Source: Halogranum amylolyticum (GTDB taxonomy: Archaea > Halobacteriota > Halobacteria > Halobacteriales > Haloferacaceae). Taken from it: 64,000 bases of DNA. Made by a program: the position numbers and the translations under genes. The notes under the pieces were generated by a model. It searched no databases. It was given only the letters and a program-made list of their open reading frames with translations, and was not told where the DNA came from. Every line of letters starts with the position of its first letter. Position 1 is the first letter of the stretch. The DNA is taken from the NCBI RefSeq assembly GCF_900110465.1, contig NZ_FODV01000001.1, forward strand, positions 124,001 through 188,000, written 5' to 3'. Shown here one piece after another: positions 1 to 9,114 of the stretch.

Positions 1-873
1 GGCGAACTGGCGGCCGACGCGCAGGCCGAGTTCGTCGTCGGTGCCGGCGGCGGGAAGGCGCTCGACACGGCGAAGGCCGTCGGCGAGGACCTCGGACTCG
101 GCGTCGTCGCCATGCCGACCATCGCCTCGACGGACGCGCCGTGCAGCGCGCTGTCGGTCGTCTACACCGACCACGGCGAGTTCGAGTCGTACCGGTTCCT
201 CGATCGCCACCCCGACGTCGTTCTCGTCGACACGGCGCTCGTCGCCGCCGCACCCACTCGGTTCTTCACGTCCGGGATCGCCGACGCCCTCGCGACGCGG
301 TTCGAGGCCGACGCGACCATGCGCTCCGCCGGCGACAATATCCTCGGCGGCAAGGACACCCGCGCGGGCCACAGACTCGCCGAACTCTGTTACGAGACGC
401 TCCGCGACCACGGCATCTCGGCGGTCGACGCCGTCGAGAACGACGCAGTCACCGAGAGCGTCGAAGCCGTCACCGAAGCCAACACGCTCCTGTCCGGCCT
501 CGGCTTCGAGAGCGGCGGACTCGCGGCGGCCCACTCCATCCACAACGGACTCACACAGCTCGAAGCGACTCACGAGGCGACCCACGGCGAGAAGGTCAAC
601 GTCGGGACGCTCTCGCAGCTGGTGCTCGAGGGCCGCAGCGACGAGTTCGTCGAGGACGTCGTCGAATTCTCGTTGGACATCGGTCTGCCCGTGAAGATGG
701 CTGATATCGGCCTCGACGATCCGAGCGACGAGGACCTGCTGACCGTCGCCGAGGCGGCCTGCGCCGAAGACGAGACGATCCACAACGAACCGTTCGACGT
801 CACACCGGAGATGGTGCGCGACGCGCTGGTCACCGCCAGCGAGATCGGCCGTCGCGTCGAACGCCGGCGCTGA
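1..873 (+). CDS. gldA: glycerol dehydrogenase GldA (5' truncated by window edge)
   Basis: Iron-type (polyol) dehydrogenase that oxidises glycerol to dihydroxyacetone with NAD. The open frame runs in from the window edge, so the N-terminal part is missing and 290 residues remain. Visible GldA marks are the dinucleotide-binding GGGKALDTAK segment (fragment residues 16-25), the STDAPCSALS metal/substrate motif (from residue 43), the HSIHNG motif and the HGEKVNVG motif, which carry the family's metal-binding Asp and His residues. Glycerol-1-phosphate dehydrogenase is the main alternative, but these motifs fit GldA better. Glycerol is a common carbon source for haloarchaea. The role is inferred from family membership. 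Confidence 0.9.
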   Translation, partial: GELAADAQAEFVVGAGGGKALDTAKAVGEDLGLGVVAMPTIASTDAPCSALSVVYTDHGEFESYRFLDRHPDVVLVDTALVAAAPTRFFTSGIADALATRFEADATMRSAGDNILGGKDTRAGHRLAELCYETLRDHGISAVDAVENDAVTESVEAVTEANTLLSGLGFESGGLAAAHSIHNGLTQLEATHEATHGEKVNVGTLSQLVLEGRSDEFVEDVVEFSLDIGLPVKMADIGLDDPSDEDLLTVAEAACAEDETIHNEPFDVTPEMVRDALVTASEIGRRVERRR

Positions 874-1003
874 CGCGGTCTCGGAACTGTCGAACAGCGT
901 CGACTACACGATTTTTCTCGCCGACTGGACCCACAGAAGGAACGGACGTCTCCCTGCTCCCCGTGAATTCGTTCGACACCGACAATCGTCTCTGAAACGA
1001 CAA

Positions 1004-1013
1004 CAGTTAACTG
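1004..1013. promoter_or_regulatory. 10-bp perfect palindrome at the tupABC promoter
   Basis: CAGTTAACTG is a perfect palindrome centred about 27 nt before the tupA ATG. It overlaps the position expected for a TATA element of a leaderless transcript. It could be an operator for tungstate- or molybdate-responsive control, or simply a palindromic TATA box. Confidence 0.4.
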
Positions 1014-1035
1014 ACTCTCATTCCTCGATGTTCCC

Positions 1036-2076
1036 ATGCCGATACAACGGAGGCGGTTCCTGCAGGCAGCGACGGCCGGCGCGGTGTTCGGACTGGCTGG
1101 CTGTACGTCACAGGGGGAACAGCCACAGAACCAGACGGGGAACAGTACGGGGACAGGCACCGACACCGGCTCCGGCACACAGGGGTCGGGTCAGATCGGC
1201 GACGGCGAACTGACGCTCGCGACGACGACCAGCACGTACGACACGGGCCTCCTCGACAAACTCAACCCGGTGTTCGAAGAGAACTACGGCGTTACGGTCA
1301 AGACGGTCCCCAAGGGGACCGGTGCGAGCCTCCGGACGGCGCGCGACGGCGATGCGGACGTCATCCTCGTGCACGCGCGCAACGCCGAGGACGAGTTCAT
1401 GCAGGACGGCTTCGGCGTGAACCGCCGCGACGTGATGTTCAACGACTTCGTCGTCGTCGGTCCCGAGGACGACCCGGCGGGCATCAACGGGATGGAGAGC
1501 GCCACCGAGGCGTTCTCGACCATCGCCGAGAGCCAGTCGACGTTCGTCTCGCGCGGCGACGACTCGGGGACGAACAAGAAGGAACTCATCATCTGGGAGG
1601 AGGCCGGCGTCGAACCCAGCGGGAACTGGTACCGCGAGATCGGCAAGGGGATGGGCGACACGCTCGTCCAGGCCGACCAGTCGGGCGCGTACACGCTGGC
1701 CGACCGCGGGACGTACCTCTCGATGAAAAACGAGATCGGACTCGTCATCCACGTCCAGGGGCCACTGAAGGGCGGGCCGGTCATCCTGAAGAACCCCTAC
1801 GGCGTGATGGCGGTGAACCCGGCGAAGTACTCGGACGTCAACTACCAGGCCGCGATGGCGTACATCGGATTCCTCACCAGCCCCGAGGCGCAGTCGATGA
1901 TCGAAAACTACACCGCGAACGGGTCGCAACTGTTCTTCCCGAACGCCATCTCCGAGGAACCCGACTTCGAACAGTACGTGCCGCAGGGGTACTCCGCGAG
2001 CGAGGCACAGCAGCTCTCGGCGCGTGACAAGCAGTACCTCCACTGGGTCGAGACGACGGTTCCGGCCGACTACTGA
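1036..2076 (+). CDS. tupA: tungstate ABC transporter substrate-binding lipoprotein TupA
   Basis: Periplasm-side binding protein for tungstate uptake, 346 aa. A Tat signal (RRRFLQ, residues 5-10) runs into the lipobox LAGC with Cys23, so the protein is probably exported folded and lipid-anchored. A Thr/Gly/Ser-rich linker (about residues 33-52) precedes the binding fold. The family hallmark TTTS (residues 63-66) followed by YDTGLL is the oxyanion-binding strand of TupA proteins, and [10 protein letters not shown] is also characteristic. The start at 1036 places the Tat motif correctly; an upstream ATG at 1028 is out of frame. It is first in the order tupA-tupB-tupC. Molybdate or another oxyanion is a possible alternative substrate. 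Confidence 0.88.
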   Translation: MPIQRRRFLQAATAGAVFGLAGCTSQGEQPQNQTGNSTGTGTDTGSGTQGSGQIGDGELTLATTTSTYDTGLLDKLNPVFEENYGVTVKTVPKGTGASLRTARDGDADVILVHARNAEDEFMQDGFGVNRRDVMFNDFVVVGPEDDPAGINGMESATEAFSTIAESQSTFVSRGDDSGTNKKELIIWEEAGVEPSGNWYREIGKGMGDTLVQADQSGAYTLADRGTYLSMKNEIGLVIHVQGPLKGGPVILKNPYGVMAVNPAKYSDVNYQAAMAYIGFLTSPEAQSMIENYTANGSQLFFPNAISEEPDFEQYVPQGYSASEAQQLSARDKQYLHWVETTVPADY

Positions 2077-2087
2077 GACACAGACAG

Positions 2088-2792
2088 ATGCACTCACTGC
2101 AAGTACAGCTTCCCGACGGCGGCTGGACGTACATCGTCAGCATCATCCTCGTCTCGCTGGAGGTGAGTGTCGCCGCCGTCGGACTCAGCACTCTCTTCAG
2201 CCTCCCGGTCGCCCTCGTCGTCGGCTTCACCGACTTCCCCGGGAAGCGGGCGGTGACGGCACTCATCAACACCGGGATGGGGTTCCCGAGCGTCGTCGTC
2301 GGCCTGGTCGTGTTGATGATGGTCTCCAACAGCGGCCCGCTCGGCGCGCTCGATCTGGCGTTCACGCCGGAGGCGATGATCGCCTCCCAGTTCGTCCTCG
2401 CGACGCCGGTCATCATGAGCGTCAGCCTCTCGGCGGTCGAAGGGGTGGCCCAACCCGTCCGCGACGCCGCCTACGCGCTCGGCGGGACGAAACTGGACGT
2501 CGGACTCGTCGTCATCAAAGAGGCGCGCTACGGCATCGTCACCGCCGTGCTCGCGGGGTTCGGCCGCGCCATCAGCGAGGTCGGCTCCATCCTCATCGTC
2601 GGCGGCAACATCGTGTTCAGCGGCGGCGAGTCGTACACTCGGACGCTGACGACGGCGATCACGGTCGAGGCCCGACAGGGACGGTACGAGGTCGGACTCG
2701 TCCTCGGCGTCGTCCTGCTCGTGCTCGTCCTCGGCGTGAACGCACTCGGCTCGTGGCTCCGTAACAAAGGGAGGGGGCAGCGATCGACATGA
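2088..2792 (+). CDS. tupB: tungstate ABC transporter permease TupB
   Basis: Inner-membrane permease of the tungstate importer, 234 aa, with about five hydrophobic segments. The cytoplasmic EAA-type loop that contacts the ATPase is visible at about residues 120-145 ([12 protein letters not shown] then KEARYGI), followed by the helix containing [10 protein letters not shown]. It begins 11 nt after tupA and overlaps the next gene by an ATGA, so it is translationally coupled to tupC. TupB rather than a ModB-type permease is inferred from its TupA partner. Confidence 0.88.
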   Translation: MHSLQVQLPDGGWTYIVSIILVSLEVSVAAVGLSTLFSLPVALVVGFTDFPGKRAVTALINTGMGFPSVVVGLVVLMMVSNSGPLGALDLAFTPEAMIASQFVLATPVIMSVSLSAVEGVAQPVRDAAYALGGTKLDVGLVVIKEARYGIVTAVLAGFGRAISEVGSILIVGGNIVFSGGESYTRTLTTAITVEARQGRYEVGLVLGVVLLVLVLGVNALGSWLRNKGRGQRST

Positions 2793-3616
2793 TGCTGGAA
2801 GCGACCGACGTCTTCGTCGGCTACGGCGACGAGACTGTCCTGCGCGACGTGTCGCTCGGCGTCGACGCCGGCGAGGTGCTCACCGTCGTCGGCCCCTCGG
2901 GAACGGGAAAGACGACACTGCTTCGGCTGCTCTCGGCGTTCCGCCCGCCCGAGTCTGGGACGGTCGCGTGGGAGGGGACCGACCTCTGGTCGCTCTCGGA
3001 GGAGGAACGACTCGCGGTCCGCCGTCGCATGAGTATGGTGTTCCAAGAGCCGAGTCTGTTCAACGCGCCCGTCCACCGGAACGTCAGCTACGGGAGACGC
3101 GTCCGGCAGTCTTGGCGGACGCGCCTCGGGAGCGAACTCCGCGGACTGGTCGGTCGCGAGTCGGTCTCCGATCCGGTCCGGACGGCGCTCGACGCCGTCG
3201 GCCTCGCCGACAAGGCCGACCAGAACGCGCTGTCGCTGTCGGGCGGCGAGGCGCAGCGAGTCGCGTTCGCCCGCGCGCTCGCCGTCGACCCCGACGTGAT
3301 CTTCCTCGACGAACCCACCTCGAACCTCGACCCGCGCAACACGGCACTCCTCGAGGAGGCGATCCGACAGGCGCGACGGCGGGGCGTCGGCGTCGTCGTC
3401 GCCACCCACGACATGCACCAAGCGGAGCGACTCTCCGACCGCGTCGGCTTCATCTACGGCGGCGAACTCGTCGAGGTCGGCCCGCCAGAACGGCTGTTCG
3501 AGAACCCCGACGATCCCCGAACTGCACAGTTCGTCGCCGGCGAACTGCTGTACGACGAGGAGGCCGACGACGGCGACTCGGAGCGTCCGCCGGTCGAACA
3601 GTATCCGTCGACGTGA
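2789..3616 (+). CDS. tupC: tungstate ABC transporter ATP-binding protein TupC
   Basis: ATPase subunit, 275 aa, powering tungstate import. Walker [10 protein letters not shown] is at about residues 35-43. The ABC signature [15 protein letters not shown], Walker [13 protein letters not shown] and the switch histidine in [11 protein letters not shown] are all intact. The start overlaps the tupB stop (ATGA); a second ATG lies one codon downstream. The C-terminus ends in an acidic tail typical of haloarchaea. All three transporter parts are complete, so the system looks functional. A tungsten-type aldehyde oxidoreductase near 33 kb is a plausible consumer of the imported metal. Confidence 0.9.
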   Translation: MMLEATDVFVGYGDETVLRDVSLGVDAGEVLTVVGPSGTGKTTLLRLLSAFRPPESGTVAWEGTDLWSLSEEERLAVRRRMSMVFQEPSLFNAPVHRNVSYGRRVRQSWRTRLGSELRGLVGRESVSDPVRTALDAVGLADKADQNALSLSGGEAQRVAFARALAVDPDVIFLDEPTSNLDPRNTALLEEAIRQARRRGVGVVVATHDMHQAERLSDRVGFIYGGELVEVGPPERLFENPDDPRTAQFVAGELLYDEEADDGDSERPPVEQYPST

Positions 3617-3649
3617 CCGGCGACTCGGCGACGGATCGCGACGGGTCGA

Positions 3650-4618
3650 CTACGACTCGGTCAGCGGCGGACCGAGCGTCGACAGCGCGTCGAGTCCCTG
3701 TGCCTCGTCCGGCAGTTGCGGAACCCGTCTGACCGGGAGGTCGAAGCGGTCGTCGATCTCGCGTAACCGTTCGGCGTGTCGTTCGGCGTCGCGTCGACAG
3801 CGGTCACACGGACAGTCCGCCTCGTTCTCGAAGATTCGGTTCACCACCAGCGAGTCGACCGGAACCGCAGCGTCGCCGAGTCGGGAGACGAGACGCTCGG
3901 TTTCGGCGATCGCCATCCGCTCGGGCGTGAGGACGACCCGAAAGCTTGTCCGCGTCGGGTCACGCAACAGTTCGCCGACCGCGTCGACCCGCTCTCGGAG
4001 CGACGCGACCTCGTCGTCCTCGTCGCGAGACCCCCAGTAGGCCGCCGGACCGAACACCATGCTCTTGGCCGCACGGGCGGTCCGCTGGACGCGCTGCTGT
4101 ACCTCGCCGGCGACCCCGAGCGTCTCGCCGAGCACCTCGGGGAGGTCGAGCAGTCGCAGCGTGTGGCCGGTCGGCGCGGTGTCGAAGACGACGTGGTCGT
4201 ACTCGGCGTCGGCGTACCGGGCGATGTACTCCAGGGCGGCCACCTCGTCGCCGCCGGGGACCAACCCCGCCTCGAACAGTCGTTCGAGGTCGTCGTCGGC
4301 CAGTCGCAGGCCGGCCTCGCGAAACTCCGCTGCGAGCGCCTCGACGACGCGTCTGTAGGCGTCCTGTCCGCTCTCGGGGTCGACCTCGACGGCGTCCAGC
4401 GAGTCGGTCACGGGCTCGGGGTCGCCCGACAGCTCTCGTTCGAAGGAGTCGCCGAGCGAGTGTGCGGGGTCCGTCGAGACGACGAGCGTCTTCGTGTCGG
4501 GTTCGTCAGTCGAGAGTGCGAGTGCGTGGGCGGCAGCACACGTCGTCTTGCCGACGCCGCCTTTCCCGCCGTAGAGGACGATGTCGGTCGTCTGTCGGTC
4601 TCGAGCGTCCTGCGTCAT
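3650..4618 (-). CDS. ArsA/Get3-family anion-transporting ATPase
   Basis: Deviant-Walker P-loop ATPase of the ArsA/Get3 family, 322 aa from the ATG at 4618. Visible motifs are the P-loop GGKGGVGKTT (near residue 20), switch I DPAHS, switch II DTAPTGHTLRLL, and CPCDRC near the C-terminus, which matches the zinc-binding CxxC of Get3-type proteins. It is a single-copy domain, unlike duplicated bacterial ArsA. It may act in tail-anchored protein targeting or in stress or metalloid handling. No arsenite pump or ars regulator is adjacent, so a Get3-like role is the safer inference. The gene is convergent with tupABC. Confidence 0.85.
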   Translation of the reverse strand: MTQDARDRQTTDIVLYGGKGGVGKTTCAAAHALALSTDEPDTKTLVVSTDPAHSLGDSFERELSGDPEPVTDSLDAVEVDPESGQDAYRRVVEALAAEFREAGLRLADDDLERLFEAGLVPGGDEVAALEYIARYADAEYDHVVFDTAPTGHTLRLLDLPEVLGETLGVAGEVQQRVQRTARAAKSMVFGPAAYWGSRDEDDEVASLRERVDAVGELLRDPTRTSFRVVLTPERMAIAETERLVSRLGDAAVPVDSLVVNRIFENEADCPCDRCRRDAERHAERLREIDDRFDLPVRRVPQLPDEAQGLDALSTLGPPLTES

Positions 4619-4702
4619 GACACCCTGTTTACGTGCCAGACGTACAAAGGCGAGGGTGGAGGGTGGCGGACGCACACCGCACTCGTCACCGACTATTTGG
4701 CA

Positions 4703-5227
4703 TCAGGTCGAATCGTCAAGCAGCCGGCCGTGGACGTCGATCTCGCCGTTCCGGATGCGCGTGCTGCTGATCCGGACGCCGTCTTCGGCGACGACGAACG
4801 GCGGCGTGTGGATCTCGAGTGGTCCGAGTCCGCTGTCGACGCGTTGCTGGTTCACTTCGTGTGCGCGCCGCTGGGCCTTCGACTCCGGCGAGGCGATGAG
4901 CGCGTCGACGTCGGGGCGAGTGGCGGCGGGGCCACGCGTGTCCGCCAGTTCGATGATCTCGTAGGACGCCGTGTAAGCGGCGCTCGTCCGCTCGAGTTCC
5001 GACTCGAGGTCGTTTCGCCGGCGCTCGAACGTCCCGAGCAGTTCGGCGTGCGACTCGTTGCGCATCTGTGTCGCGAGTTCGGTCGACGTGAGGCCGACGA
5101 CGACGTGGCCGTCGCCGTCGCCGTCGTGGCTGGCCGTCTGAAACGCCTTGTGTAGGAGTGCACGATGCCCGTTGTGGATCGGCGTGAACGTCCCGCCGAG
5201 GATCGCGATGCGTTCGTTCTGCGGCAC
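4703..5227 (-). CDS. coaD: phosphopantetheine adenylyltransferase, archaeal type (CoaD)
   Basis: Nucleotidyltransferase that makes dephospho-CoA from phosphopantetheine and ATP, the penultimate CoA step. The GGTFTPIHNGH segment contains the T/HxGH motif, and ISSTRIR near the C-terminus is the second nucleotide-binding motif. I chose the GTG at 5227 because an ATATATTT TATA element (about 5252-5260) sits 25-30 nt upstream, which suits a leaderless message. An in-frame GTG at 5248 would give 181 aa but lies within a few bases of that TATA box. Length and motifs fit the archaeal COG1019 group. Confidence 0.85.
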   Translation of the reverse strand: MPQNERIAILGGTFTPIHNGHRALLHKAFQTASHDGDGDGHVVVGLTSTELATQMRNESHAELLGTFERRRNDLESELERTSAAYTASYEIIELADTRGPAATRPDVDALIASPESKAQRRAHEVNQQRVDSGLGPLEIHTPPFVVAEDGVRISSTRIRNGEIDVHGRLLDDST

Positions 5228-5273
5228 AGTTGCCCGATTGTCCCCCACGTAAATATATGTTGTAGCGACAGAC

Positions 5274-5678
5274 TCAGCCGATCGTCCGCTCGACGTCGGT
5301 CTCGATCTCGAAGTTGCCGCCCTCGCGGACGACGTCGACGCCGTAGAACAGCAGCGTGAGGCCGCCGACTGTTCCCACTACGAACAGCAGCCACTCGGCG
5401 GCGGCCGCGGTGCCGGCGAGGACGCTCGGGAGGTAACTCGCCGGGAGGACCAGTGCGAACAGCGCGTACGTCACTCCGACGAGGTACCGCCACGACACCG
5501 TGACGGGGCCCAGCGCGATGTGGGCGACGCTCCCGGCCAGCAGCGCCGAGAGGCCGGCGAGCAGCATCGCCGGCATGACGATGCTCGACGCGAGCGACGC
5601 CGGTCCGAACAGCGCGACGAACCCCGCGACGAGAAGCAGGTCCAACAGCCCCAGATAACGGAACCACGACTGTCTCAT
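5274..5678 (-). CDS. four-helix membrane protein of unknown function
   Basis: A 134-aa protein with four predicted membrane helices (about residues 8-25, 30-58, 63-83 and 92-112) and a charged C-terminal tail on one side. I recognise no catalytic motif. Base composition and acidic tail match the neighbours, so it is probably a genuine haloarchaeal gene. It lies upstream of coaD on the same strand and could share transcription, but the TATA box between them argues that coaD has its own promoter. Confidence 0.7.
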   Translation of the reverse strand: MRQSWFRYLGLLDLLLVAGFVALFGPASLASSIVMPAMLLAGLSALLAGSVAHIALGPVTVSWRYLVGVTYALFALVLPASYLPSVLAGTAAAAEWLLFVVGTVGGLTLLFYGVDVVREGGNFEIETDVERTIG

Positions 5679-5775
5679 GGGATCAGTTGCCGACTGGGCC
5701 TAAAATAGCTGCTGTCACGCGGCGTGGCTCCGATTCGACGACAACCTAATCTGTATCGTGACCGAACAGTCACCC

Positions 5776-6231
5776 ATGTACTCGACGATCCTCGTGCCGA
5801 CTGACGGAAGCGAGACTGCGACCCGTGCGGTCGATTACGCCGTCGACGTCGCCGACACGTACGACGCGACCGTCCACGCGCTCTCGGTCGTCGACGCGGG
5901 CGACCTCGGGTTGCGGACGCCGCCCGACGTCGATGTCGAGGAACTCCGCCGTCCACTCAGGGAGCGGGCACAGAGCGCCGTCGACGCTGTCGTCCGAGCG
6001 GGCGAGGCGGCCGACGTTCCCGTCGTCGCGGCGGTTCGGGTCGGCGTCGTCCACCGGACGATCCTCGACTACGCTGAGGAGAACGAGGTCGACCTCGTCG
6101 TGATGGGGACGCACGGCCGCTCCGGCCTCTCGCGGGCGCTCCTCGGCAGCGTGACCGAGCAGGTGGTCCGCGAGTCGTCCGCCCCCGTCCTCACCGTCGC
6201 GCCCGATGGGAGGCGGGAGCAGGACGCGTAG
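5776..6231 (+). CDS. universal stress protein, UspA family
   Basis: Single-domain Usp, 151 aa. It begins MYSTILVPTDGSE and ends with the ATP-binding signature GTHGRSGLSRALLGS followed by VVRESSAPVLTV, so it should be an ATP-binding Usp. An in-frame GTG at 5758 would add six residues; the ATG at 5776 is preferred because family members start directly at the first beta strand. It stands alone, divergent from the membrane gene at 5678. Haloarchaea carry many such paralogues and the specific stress is unknown. Confidence 0.9.
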   Translation: MYSTILVPTDGSETATRAVDYAVDVADTYDATVHALSVVDAGDLGLRTPPDVDVEELRRPLRERAQSAVDAVVRAGEAADVPVVAAVRVGVVHRTILDYAEENEVDLVVMGTHGRSGLSRALLGSVTEQVVRESSAPVLTVAPDGRREQDA

Positions 6232-6241
6232 GCGCGTGCTG

Positions 6242-6382
6242 TCAGTCGAGAACGAACCGCCGATACCGTCGAACGGCGTAGCGATACGAGAGCAACGGGA
6301 CGCTCGCGGTCAGCGCGAGGTAGAGGCTGACAGCTATGTACTCTCGCCACCTGTCTCTCTCACAGATAGTTCGTCTATGTCG
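6242..6382 (-). pseudogene. possible remnant of a membrane-protein C-terminus
   Basis: The minus strand holds an open frame with no start codon near its 5' end. It encodes a hydrophobic stretch (YLALTASVPLLSYRYA) followed by a basic tail and a stop at 6242-6244. It looks like the last transmembrane helix of a lost gene lying between uspA and the aldehyde dehydrogenase. The call rests on reading frame and hydropathy only and is weak. Confidence 0.25.
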
Positions 6383-7966
6383 TCAGACCCAACCACCACC
6401 ACGTCGGTGCTCGCATCGACCGCCCTGTCGGCCGAGCGGTTCGAAACGTTGGCCGAGCGTGTCACCGCGTCCGGTACGGAACGCATCCACGTCTCGGCGC
6501 CGGCGACCGACAGCGAGTTCGCATCGGTCCCCGCGTGCGACGAGGGCGACGTCGACGCCGCCGTCGAGCGAGCGCGAGCGGCGCAGTCGGCGTGGGCCGA
6601 CCGCTCCCCCGCCGACCGTGCCGCCGTCGTCGACCGGTTCGGCGACCTGGTGCTCGAACGTCGCGACGAACTGCTCGACCTGACTCAGCTGGAGACGGGG
6701 AAGGCCCGCCGCACCGCCGCCGAAGAACTGCTCGACGTGCCGATGTCGTGTACGTACTACGCCGACACCGGTCCGTCGCTCCTCGGGGAGGAACGCCGCC
6801 GGGGTGCGTTTCCGGGCGTGACCAGCGCGCGCGTGAGCTACGACCCGGTCGGCGTCGTCGGCGTCGTCTCGCCGTGGAACTACCCGCTCACCCTGGCCGT
6901 GACCGACGCGATTCCCGCGCTCGTCGCCGGGAACGCGGTGGTCCTCAAACCCGACGAGAAGACGCCGTTCGTCGCCCTCGCGCTCGCCGAACTCCTCGAA
7001 GAGGCCGGACTCCCCGACGGCGTCCTCGAAGTCGTCACGGGGTCGGGACCGGTCGCAGGCCCGGCCCTGATCGACCGAGTCGACTCCGTCGCGTTCACCG
7101 GCAGCACCGAGACGGGACGGAGCGTCGCCGAGCGGGCGGGACGGAACCTGATCGACTGCTCGCTCGAACTCGGCGGCAACAATCCGCTGGTCGTACTCGA
7201 CGACGCGGACGTCGAGGAGGCCGCCCGGGGGGCGGTCGTCGCCTGCTTCACGAACGCGGGACAGCTGTGTCTCTCGGCCGAACGCGTCTACGTGGTCGAG
7301 CCGCTGTACGACGCGTTCCTCGACGCGTTCGTCGGTGCGACGCGTCGCCTCTCGCTCGGCACCGAGTTCGACTACCGGGCCGACGTCGGGTCGCTCATCG
7401 ACGCCAGCCAACTCGACCGGGTCGAAGCCCACCTGACGGACGCCGTCGAGACCGGCGCGTCGGTCGTCACCGGCGGCCGCCACCGCCCCGACGTAGGGCC
7501 GTTCTGTTTCGAACCGACGGTGTTGACGGACGTCGACCCCGACTCGACCGTGGCCTGCGAGGAGACGTTCGGTCCCGTCGCGTCGGTGACGGCGGTTCCC
7601 GACGCGGCCGCGGCCGTCGCCGCGGCCAACGACTCACCTTACGGGCTGAACGCGAGCGTCTGGACGGCCGACCGCGAGCGCGGCCGGGCGGTCGCGAGAC
7701 GGCTCGAGTGCGGAACCGTCTGCGTCAACGACGCCTACCTCTCCGGGTGGGCGGCTATCGACGCGCCGATGGGTGGTTACGGGGACTCCGGACTCGGTCG
7801 CCGTCACGGGCCGGAGGGGTTGCGACGCTTCCTCGACTCGAAGACGATCGCTACCTCCCGCGTCGGCCCGGTCGCGTTCCCTTCCGGCGGTGCGACGAAG
7901 TGGGCGCTCGGTGCGGCGTTCGGACTCTTCGGCCTCCAGCGACGCCTCCGGCGGTGGCGGCGATGA
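6377..7966 (+). CDS. aldehyde dehydrogenase family protein (succinate-semialdehyde-dehydrogenase-like)
   Basis: NAD(P)-dependent aldehyde dehydrogenase, 529 aa from the ATG at 6377. SPWNYPL carries the oxyanion-hole Asn, LELGGNNPLVV holds the general-base Glu, and FTNAGQLCLSAERV holds the catalytic Cys. CEETFGPV and the C-terminal GDSGLGRRHGPEGL complete the fold. The C-terminus has an extra hydrophobic, then Arg-rich tail (KWALGAAFGLFG then RRLRRWRR) that may tether it to the membrane, which is unusual for a soluble ALDH. The stop overlaps the start of the next gene by ATGA, so aldehyde oxidation is probably linked to that SDR. Substrate is not decided; a long-chain aldehyde would suit the tail and the partner. 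Confidence 0.85.
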   Translation: MSSDPTTTTSVLASTALSAERFETLAERVTASGTERIHVSAPATDSEFASVPACDEGDVDAAVERARAAQSAWADRSPADRAAVVDRFGDLVLERRDELLDLTQLETGKARRTAAEELLDVPMSCTYYADTGPSLLGEERRRGAFPGVTSARVSYDPVGVVGVVSPWNYPLTLAVTDAIPALVAGNAVVLKPDEKTPFVALALAELLEEAGLPDGVLEVVTGSGPVAGPALIDRVDSVAFTGSTETGRSVAERAGRNLIDCSLELGGNNPLVVLDDADVEEAARGAVVACFTNAGQLCLSAERVYVVEPLYDAFLDAFVGATRRLSLGTEFDYRADVGSLIDASQLDRVEAHLTDAVETGASVVTGGRHRPDVGPFCFEPTVLTDVDPDSTVACEETFGPVASVTAVPDAAAAVAAANDSPYGLNASVWTADRERGRAVARRLECGTVCVNDAYLSGWAAIDAPMGGYGDSGLGRRHGPEGLRRFLDSKTIATSRVGPVAFPSGGATKWALGAAFGLFGLQRRLRRWRR

Positions 7967-9054
7967 CCACCGACGCACCACTCGACCCGCAGATCCTCCT
8001 GACTGGGTTCCCGGGGTTTCTCGGCTCGCAACTCGTCGAACGACTGCTCGACCGCGGCTCCGGCCCGGTGGCGTGTCTCGTCCAACCGAAGTACCGCGAC
8101 CTCGCCGAGCGGCGCGCGTCGGAACTGGTCGAGGCAGACGACCGAGCGCGGATTCGACTCTACGAGGGCGACATCACGGACCCCGGACTCGGTCTCGACG
8201 GTCTCGACGACCTGTCGTCTGTGACGGAGCTGTACCACCTCGCCGCCGTCTACGACCTCGCGGTGTCGCGCGAGGTCGGGGAGGCGGTGAACGTCCGCGG
8301 CACCGAGCACGTCCTCGACGTCGCCGAGGAGCTCGACGTCGACCGCTTCCAGTACGTCAGCACCTGCTACGTCAGCGGACGGCACGAGGGCGTCTTCACC
8401 GAGGATCACTTACAGGAGGGACAGACGTTCAACAATCACTACGAGGAGACGAAGTACCGCGCGGAGCTGCTCGTCCAGCGGCGGATGGCGGAGGGTCTGC
8501 CGGCGACGATCTACCGTCCGGCCATCGTCGTCGGCGATAGCGAGACGGGTGCGACCCAGAAGTACGACGGTCCGTACTATCTGCTCCGGCTACTCCTCGC
8601 CCAGTCGTCGGCACTGTCTGTGCTGGCGACCGTCCCCGGTGCGGCCGAGACGGAACTGAACGTCGTCCCGCGGGACTTCGTCGTCGACGCCATCGCACAT
8701 CTGAGTCGGCGAGACGACACCGTCGGCGAGGTCTACCAACTCTGTGACCCCTCGCCGCTGTCGGTTCCACGGTTCGTCGACGCCGTCGCCGAGGCGGCCG
8801 GTCACCGGACCCTCTCGGTTCCGCTCCCGAAACCGACGGTGAAGCGGTTGCTGCGGTTGCTCCGGGCGCGAGGTGTGCCCGCGGAACCGGCGACGCTCGA
8901 CTACTTCGACCATCCGACGCGGTACGCCTGTCCGAACACACGCCGTGCGCTGGCGGGAACGGAGGTCACTTGCCCGCCGTTCGAGTCCTACGTCGACCAC
9001 CTCGTCGCGTTCGTCCGCGAACATCCGACGATTCGCGACGACGCGATGGTGTAG
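7963..9054 (+). CDS. extended SDR, thioester-reductase/male-sterility-like NAD(P)-binding protein
   Basis: A 363-aa extended short-chain dehydrogenase. The nucleotide-binding motif TGFPGFLGSQL is at residues 14-24; LYHLAAVYD, VSTCYVSGRHEG, the catalytic NHYEETKYRAE (YxxxK) and YRPAIVVGDS follow. The pattern resembles the terminal reductase domain of fatty acyl-CoA reductases and carboxylic-acid reductases, not sugar epimerases. It is translationally coupled to the aldehyde dehydrogenase. Together the pair could interconvert an acyl thioester, aldehyde and acid, perhaps for lipids. This role is inferred. Confidence 0.75.
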   Translation: MTTDAPLDPQILLTGFPGFLGSQLVERLLDRGSGPVACLVQPKYRDLAERRASELVEADDRARIRLYEGDITDPGLGLDGLDDLSSVTELYHLAAVYDLAVSREVGEAVNVRGTEHVLDVAEELDVDRFQYVSTCYVSGRHEGVFTEDHLQEGQTFNNHYEETKYRAELLVQRRMAEGLPATIYRPAIVVGDSETGATQKYDGPYYLLRLLLAQSSALSVLATVPGAAETELNVVPRDFVVDAIAHLSRRDDTVGEVYQLCDPSPLSVPRFVDAVAEAAGHRTLSVPLPKPTVKRLLRLLRARGVPAEPATLDYFDHPTRYACPNTRRALAGTEVTCPPFESYVDHLVAFVREHPTIRDDAMV

Positions 9055-9114
9055 CGCGCGACGAACCGGTCGAGACAGGCGTCGAATTATGTCGCTGGCT
9101 GTCGAACTAGAGAC

